Shown here piece after piece: positions 60,446-64,000 of a DNA stretch of 64,000 nucleotides. The notes under the pieces are model-generated. The model made no database searches. It saw only the letters and a list, made by a program, of their open reading frames with translations, and was not told the DNA's origin. The DNA is from Allobosea sp035944375 (GTDB lineage Bacteria; Pseudomonadota; Alphaproteobacteria; Rhizobiales; Beijerinckiaceae). Where the stretch lies: NCBI RefSeq assembly GCF_035944375.1, contig NZ_DASZBE010000031.1; one strand, written 5' to 3'. The translations under genes were made by a program, and so were the position numbers. The first letter of the stretch is position 1. The number at the start of each line of letters is the position of its first letter.

Positions 60446-61393
60446 CTAGAGCGGCACGCCGGACGGCAGAGGCCGGCCTGAGAAGAAGGCCTCGAGATTG
60501 CGCAGCAGAAGCGCCTGCTGCGCCGCCTGGGCGCTGTCGGCCATGGCGGCGATGTGAGGCGTGAGCACCGCGTTGTCGAGGGCCCTGAGCCGGTCGGGCA
60601 CGTTGGGCTCCGCCTCGAAGACGTCGAGCCCGGCACCGGCGATCACGCCCTGTTCCAGCGCGTCGCAGAGCGCCGCCTCGTCGACGGCGATGCCGCGCGA
60701 GATGTTCACGAGATGGCCCTGGCGCCCGAGCGCCTGCAAAACCGCCGCGTTGACCGCGTGGCGGTTCTCCGCGCTGGCCCGCACCGCCACCATCAGGACG
60801 TCTGACCATTCCGCCAGCCCGATCAGGCTGTCCTCGTAGCGATAGAGCAGATCCGCGCGCCGCGAGCGGTTGTGATAGGCGATCTCCATGCCGAGCGCCG
60901 CGGCGATGGTCGCGATGCGGCCGCCGATGGCGCCGAGCCCGTAGATGCCGAGCCGGCGGCCGCGCAGGCCGGGAACGATCGGCATGCGCTCGATGGCGTT
61001 GCCCTTCCAGCGTCCGGCACGGATGAAGCGGTCGCCCTTGCCGATCTGGCGGACGCTGGCCAGCATCAGCCCGATCGCGAATTCCGCAACGGCATCGGCA
61101 TTGGCGTCGGCTGCGTTGCTGAGCAGGATGCCGCGCGCCCTGACATGAGCCTGGTCGACCCCTTCGATGCCGGTGCCGTAGCAGGCAATCAGGCCGAGAC
61201 CCGGCAGGGCGTCGATCAGGGCCGCGTCCGTGCGCCAGCCACCGACGGTCAGCAGCACACGAGCGGTCTTCGCGCCAGGCGGCAGGGCCTCCGGCACCGG
61301 CCGCTCCATCGGCCCGAGCACATGGTAGTCCTGCTCCAGCCTCGCGATCAGGGCGGCCGGCATCTTCGGAGCCATCAGGATGGTCGGCTTCAT
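60446..61393 (-). CDS. D-isomer-specific 2-hydroxyacid dehydrogenase
   Basis: 315-residue NAD(P)-dependent 2-hydroxyacid dehydrogenase of the GRHPR/hydroxypyruvate reductase sort. LGIYGLGAIGGRIATIAAAL is the cofactor turn, VNISRGIAVDEAALCDALEQ the Arg region, and AGLDVFEAEPNVPDRLRALD the Glu; TPHIAAMAD has the catalytic His. The frame is open to 61513; ATG 61393 has CGGAG eleven bases before it and starts the family N-terminus. A CTGC-N3-GCAG palindrome (61414-61430) lies 21 bases upstream. Confidence 0.92.
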   Translation of the reverse strand: MKPTILMAPKMPAALIARLEQDYHVLGPMERPVPEALPPGAKTARVLLTVGGWRTDAALIDALPGLGLIACYGTGIEGVDQAHVRARGILLSNAADANADAVAEFAIGLMLASVRQIGKGDRFIRAGRWKGNAIERMPIVPGLRGRRLGIYGLGAIGGRIATIAAALGMEIAYHNRSRRADLLYRYEDSLIGLAEWSDVLMVAVRASAENRHAVNAAVLQALGRQGHLVNISRGIAVDEAALCDALEQGVIAGAGLDVFEAEPNVPDRLRALDNAVLTPHIAAMADSAQAAQQALLLRNLEAFFSGRPLPSGVPL

Positions 61394-61413
61394 CGTCGCG
61401 TCGTCTCCGGTCG

Positions 61414-61430
61414 ATGCTGCATCGCAGCAT
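61414..61430. promoter_or_regulatory. ATGCTGC-ATC-GCAGCAT palindrome before the 2-hydroxyacid dehydrogenase
   Basis: Perfect inverted repeat with seven-base arms and a three-base centre, 21 bases before the dehydrogenase start. It matches CTGC-N3-GCAG and is nearly identical to the site at 1122-1136. PhaR-type control is inference. Confidence 0.45.
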
Positions 61431-61627
61431 TCTCCGGGCGCGGGCTCAACCGCCGCGATCGCGCAGGCGGCATCCGTTTTCCGCATCGCGGGCGAGACAT
61501 GCCGTTGCGTCAAAAATTCTCCGCGGCGGGCCGGCGCCTATCGCACACCGCGAAAAACCGCGTTAACGTTTGGCCGCGCGACAGCAACAACCGGGCGCGG
61601 CGCCGCTCGGAGCAAGAGGGGCTAACG

Positions 61628-61945
61628 ATGGACCATCTGGCCGACGTCAAGAAATTCGCCAAGAAGCCGCTCAATGAAGCGGCCTTCGCCGGCATGGCGA
61701 AGTCATACGCACTCGTGATGAGCAAGCCCGACACCCGCTACGTCGCCTGTTCCGACCCGTCAGAGCTCGAGCGCGTCCGCGAGAATTTCCTGAAGAAGAA
61801 GCTCGGCCTCAAGACCGCCGACCTCGACGCCTCGATCAAGGCGATCTGCGAGCACATGAAGGCCGACAAGACGAAGTCGCGGCTGACCTTCTACTATCTG
61901 CTCGCCGAACATTACGGGAAGCTCGACGCCTTCGTGAAGAAATAG
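61628..61945 (+). CDS. DUF2853 family protein
   Basis: 105-residue acidic-basic helical protein of unknown function. VKKFAKKPLNEAAFAGMAKS, YVACSDPSELERVRENFLKK and the end TFYYLLAEHYGKLDAFVKK match the DUF2853 family as I know it. AGAGGGG lies about eight bases before the ATG. Transcribed toward the convergent cyclopropane synthase gene, separated by a palindromic repeat. Confidence 0.85.
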   Translation: MDHLADVKKFAKKPLNEAAFAGMAKSYALVMSKPDTRYVACSDPSELERVRENFLKKKLGLKTADLDASIKAICEHMKADKTKSRLTFYYLLAEHYGKLDAFVKK

Positions 61946-61957
61946 GCGGGATGTCCA

Positions 61958-62024
61958 TCTCGGGCGAAGCGAAGCGCAGACCCGAGAAACTCGATCCGGA
62001 AATGCTCGGGTTGAGCCCGAGCAT
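61958..62024. repeat. Rhizobial-type palindromic mosaic repeat
   Basis: Two inverted repeats in the gap between convergent genes: TCTCGGG (61958-61964) with CCCGAGA (61981-61987), and ATGCTCGGG (62002-62010) with CCCGAGCAT (62016-62024). The CTCGGG...GCCCGAGCATGACG pattern is typical of small dispersed palindromic elements in alphaproteobacteria. It may also act as a two-way terminator. Confidence 0.7.
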
Positions 62025-62040
62025 GACGCCCGCGACGCTT

Positions 62041-63342
62041 CTAGCGATACAGATCCGCCCGCGTCAGCGGCAGGCCCGAGGCGCCCTTGCGGCGCTTCGA
62101 GGCCAGCGTCTGGTTGACCAGCGCGCCGCCGCGCTCGAAGGCGAGCGAGCAGCCGGCCAGGTACAGCAGCCACATCCGCGTCCGCTCCGGGCCGATCTCC
62201 GCCTCGGCCTGCGCCCGGTTGGCCTCGAGCCGTTCCCACCAGAGGCGCGTCGTGCGCTGGTAATGCTCGCGCCAGCCCTCGACGTCGTGGACCTCGAAGC
62301 CATGGCGCTCGAGATTGGTGATCGACATGCCCAGATGGTCGAGCTCGCCGCCGGGGAAGATGTAGCGCACCAGCGCGCGGTACTCGGCCGGCATCTTGTT
62401 GAAGGCTTTGTCGGTCTTCTTGGCGCGGCGCGAGATGGTGTGGTGCAGATAGAGGCCGCGCGGGCGCAGCAGCCGATTCACGGCACGGAAATAGTCGGGG
62501 TGGTTGCGGATGCCGACCTGCTCGAACATCCCGATCGACGAGATCTTGTCGAACTGCCCCTCCATCTGGGTGTAGTCGCGCAGATGCAGGGTGACGCGAC
62601 CGGTCAGCCCGAGCCGCTCGACCTTCTCCTGGGCGAGCTTGAACTGTTCTTCCGCCAGCGTCACGCCATGGGCCTCGACGCCGTAATGCTGGGCGGCGTG
62701 GCAGACCAGCGCGCCCCAGCCGCAGCCGATGTCGAGCAGGCGGTCGCCCGGCTTCAGGCGCAGCTTGCGGCAGATCATGTCGAGCTTGTCGCGCTGGGCG
62801 CGGGCGATGTCGCCGTGGTCCTCGGTGAAGTAGGCGCAGGTGTAGACCATCTCCTCGTCGAGGAAGAGGCGGTAGAAGGCATTCGAGACGTCGTAGTGAT
62901 AGGCGACGTTCGCCTTGTTGGTGGCGGGCGCGCCGTCGCGGGCGATCTCGTCGCCCCTGCGATGGTCGACGGCGCTGGGCGCCGCGCCGGGCGCCAGAAT
63001 GAAGCGGCGGAAAACGTCGAAGATCGCCGCCTTGGGGATGGTGCGGGCGAGGCGGCCGATCTTGCCCTCGGGCCGTGCCGTCGCGAGATCGAAGATCGAG
63101 CCGTTGAGCAGGGCGATGCGGTCGCTGATGTGCAGGTTCAGCAGCGTATCGAGCTTGGGCTTGCGCAGCAGCGCGGCGACGGCACCGGAATCGCGGATGG
63201 CGATGGCGAGGCCGTCCTCGGGCCAGCCCGCCGGAACCGCGCTGCCGTCCCAGAGCCGGAAACCGAATTTCAGCCCCAGCTTGTCATGGGCCTGCGCAAG
63301 AAGATGCCGCAACGCGGCCAGACGTTTCTGCTCGATATCCAT
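62041..63342 (-). CDS. cfa: Cyclopropane-fatty-acyl-phospholipid synthase
   Basis: 433-residue SAM-dependent enzyme adding a methylene group across the double bond of unsaturated phospholipid acyl chains. The N-terminal lipid-binding half carries DRIALLNGSIFDLATARPEG, and the methyltransferase half has VAYHYDVSNAFYRLFLDEEM, YTCAYFTEDHGDI and LLDIGCGWGALVCHAAQHYG for SAM, then SIGMFEQVGIRNHPDYF. The frame is open to 63660, but ATG 63342 starts the family N-terminus. A perfect FNR/FixK-type box lies 130 bases upstream. Confidence 0.93.
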   Translation of the reverse strand: MDIEQKRLAALRHLLAQAHDKLGLKFGFRLWDGSAVPAGWPEDGLAIAIRDSGAVAALLRKPKLDTLLNLHISDRIALLNGSIFDLATARPEGKIGRLARTIPKAAIFDVFRRFILAPGAAPSAVDHRRGDEIARDGAPATNKANVAYHYDVSNAFYRLFLDEEMVYTCAYFTEDHGDIARAQRDKLDMICRKLRLKPGDRLLDIGCGWGALVCHAAQHYGVEAHGVTLAEEQFKLAQEKVERLGLTGRVTLHLRDYTQMEGQFDKISSIGMFEQVGIRNHPDYFRAVNRLLRPRGLYLHHTISRRAKKTDKAFNKMPAEYRALVRYIFPGGELDHLGMSITNLERHGFEVHDVEGWREHYQRTTRLWWERLEANRAQAEAEIGPERTRMWLLYLAGCSLAFERGGALVNQTLASKRRKGASGLPLTRADLYR

Positions 63343-63753
63343 CCCGCACCCGCCGCCCCTGACCGGGCCCTGTTTGGCGGCGGCGGGCCCGATTGGCAAC
63401 CCGCCGACGCGCGGAGCCGACGCGATCTCTCCCGCTCGGCTCGCTAGGGGCGGTGCGGCACGCCCCCAACTTTGATCTGGATCAATCTTGCGAGGGCTCG
63501 GATGGCATGCTGATATATGACGGATCGAGGTAGCGGGCCGCTGGTAGACGACCGCCATTTCGATGAAGCTGGCGACGATCCCTGTGTCGACGGGATGTCG
63601 CAGGCTGGTTGGCGCGATCCTTGCGTCAGCCGGGCTTGGAGCCGGGGCATGTTTGTGCACGGCAATATATGAGTTGCTTCACCTGTCGGCCCGTTTCGGC
63701 CGGGGTGCGACGTCGGGCCGGCTGAGGAGGCGGCCGAAGATGAGGTCGGGCGC
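63343..63753. other. 410-base intergenic region with an FNR/FixK-type box
   Basis: No well-supported gene. It carries the TTGAT-N4-ATCAA box at 63472. A plus-strand frame at 63563-63757 (64 codons, one hydrophobic stretch LVGAILASAGLGAG) has no convincing ribosome site or family match and I leave it uncalled. Confidence 0.5.
63472..63485. promoter_or_regulatory. FNR/FixK/Anr-type box TTGATCTGGATCAA
   Basis: Exact match to the palindrome TTGAT-N4-ATCAA bound by FNR-family oxygen and redox regulators such as FixK. It lies 130 bases before cfa on the minus strand and 282 bases before the small ORF on the plus strand. The gene it controls is not certain. Confidence 0.75.
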
Positions 63754-63885
63754 ATGAGTGCGCCTGCGTGTGACGAAGACAGCGTCCTCGTGCCGGCAAA
63801 GGTCATCAAGGCCGGTCGGCGCGGCAGGCCGAGCAGCCTGTGGATCGAAAAACATCGCAACAGAGGGAAAGGCCGAAAACCATGA
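63754..63885 (+). CDS. Possible 43-residue basic small protein, overlapping the TRAP gene
   Basis: Begins MSAPACDEDSVLVPAKVIK and ends with a run of basic residues (RRGRPSSLWIEKHRNRGKGR). GAGG about nine bases before the ATG is a modest ribosome site. Its stop TGA overlaps the ATG of the binding protein as ATGA, which suggests translational coupling, but there is no family match I know and it could be chance. Confidence 0.35.
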   Translation: MSAPACDEDSVLVPAKVIKAGRRGRPSSLWIEKHRNRGKGRKP

Positions 63886-64000
63886 CCGGATTCAAGACCG
63901 TCGCCGCCGCGCTCGCCACCGTGGCGGGCATCGTGCTCGGTGCGCAGGGCGCACTGGCGCAGAACAAGCTCGAGCTCAACATGGCGACGCCCTGGGCGGG
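63882..64000 (+). CDS. dctP: TRAP transporter solute-binding protein, third locus, cut by window edge
   Basis: N-terminal 39 residues only. The chain begins MTGFKTVAAALATVAGIVLG, a Sec signal ending near GALAQ, followed by NKLELNMATPWAG, the usual first strand of DctP-type binding proteins for larger carboxylates. AGAGGGAAAGG precedes the ATG. The rest lies beyond the window. Confidence 0.75.
   Translation, partial: MTGFKTVAAALATVAGIVLGAQGALAQNKLELNMATPWA

Noticed and set aside
63563..63757. 64-codon plus-strand frame with one hydrophobic segment
   Set aside because: No convincing ribosome site, no family match, Arg-rich end typical of chance frames.
1..64000. CRISPR array, rRNA, prophage or biosynthetic gene cluster
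   Set aside because: I looked for regularly spaced repeats, rRNA cores, phage structural genes and polyketide or peptide synthases and saw none.

Overview
This is a GC-rich (roughly two-thirds G+C by eye) bacterial chromosome segment. Its content fits an alphaproteobacterium of the order Hyphomicrobiales (Rhizobiales), perhaps Bosea-like; the genus is a guess. Indications are grxC next to comF, a complete hutX/hmuQ-hmuTUV haem locus, a DUF2853 gene, a palindromic mosaic repeat of the kind common in rhizobial genomes, a perfect FNR/FixK-type box, and a dense series of transporter plus dehydrogenase catabolic cassettes. I see no prophage, plasmid origin, CRISPR array or intact insertion sequence.

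Layout. 1-2560: end of grxC, comF, an old-yellow-enzyme reductase and tRNA-Glu(CTC). 2723-7267: a three-subunit membrane GMC dehydrogenase operon (small subunit, flavin subunit with a Cys cluster, tri-haem cytochrome c), preceded by a truncated tyrosine recombinase and the tail of an FAD amine oxidase. 7461-12359: sarcosine oxidase plus N-methylhydantoinase A and B. 12566-20543: on the minus strand, a TRAP transporter, an amidohydrolase, a 3-hydroxyisobutyrate-dehydrogenase-like enzyme, a divergent crotonase, a class III CoA-transferase and a GntR/FCD regulator. 20683-25072: succinate-semialdehyde-type dehydrogenase, iron alcohol dehydrogenase and a homoserine-dehydrogenase-like/SAF protein. 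25311-30756: a cyclase, a second GntR/FCD regulator, a second TRAP transporter and an SDR. 31003-31074: a 23-residue membrane protein.

31611-42949: a three-subunit opine-oxidase/HcnABC-like dehydrogenase, an IclR regulator, an enoyl-CoA hydratase, a polyamine-type ABC importer with a fused permease, an acyl-CoA ligase and an uncharacterised NAD(P)-binding protein. 43130-52570: a MATE pump, then a minus-strand operon of allantoinase-like and deaminase-like amidohydrolases, an ornithine-cyclodeaminase family enzyme and an orphan binding protein; a DUF429 domain joined without a stop codon to a PLP-dependent dehydratase; and a CitE-like lyase. 52688-55594: pyrophosphatase, a protein phosphatase and a polysaccharide flippase-like protein. 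55729-59787: haem uptake and breakdown. 59905-64000: L,D-transpeptidase, 2-hydroxyacid dehydrogenase, DUF2853, cyclopropane-fatty-acid synthase and the start of a third TRAP binding protein.

The main discovery lead is regulatory. Three local regulators each lie among matching palindromes: ATCCTATAGGAT with the first GntR, TTGCATGCAA with the second, and a TATCGCA/TGCGATA type with the IclR protein. These palindromes suggest three regulons that import unknown organic acids or amines and pass them to CoA-linked or dehydrogenase pathways. The substrates cannot be read from sequence, so pathway assignments are inference.
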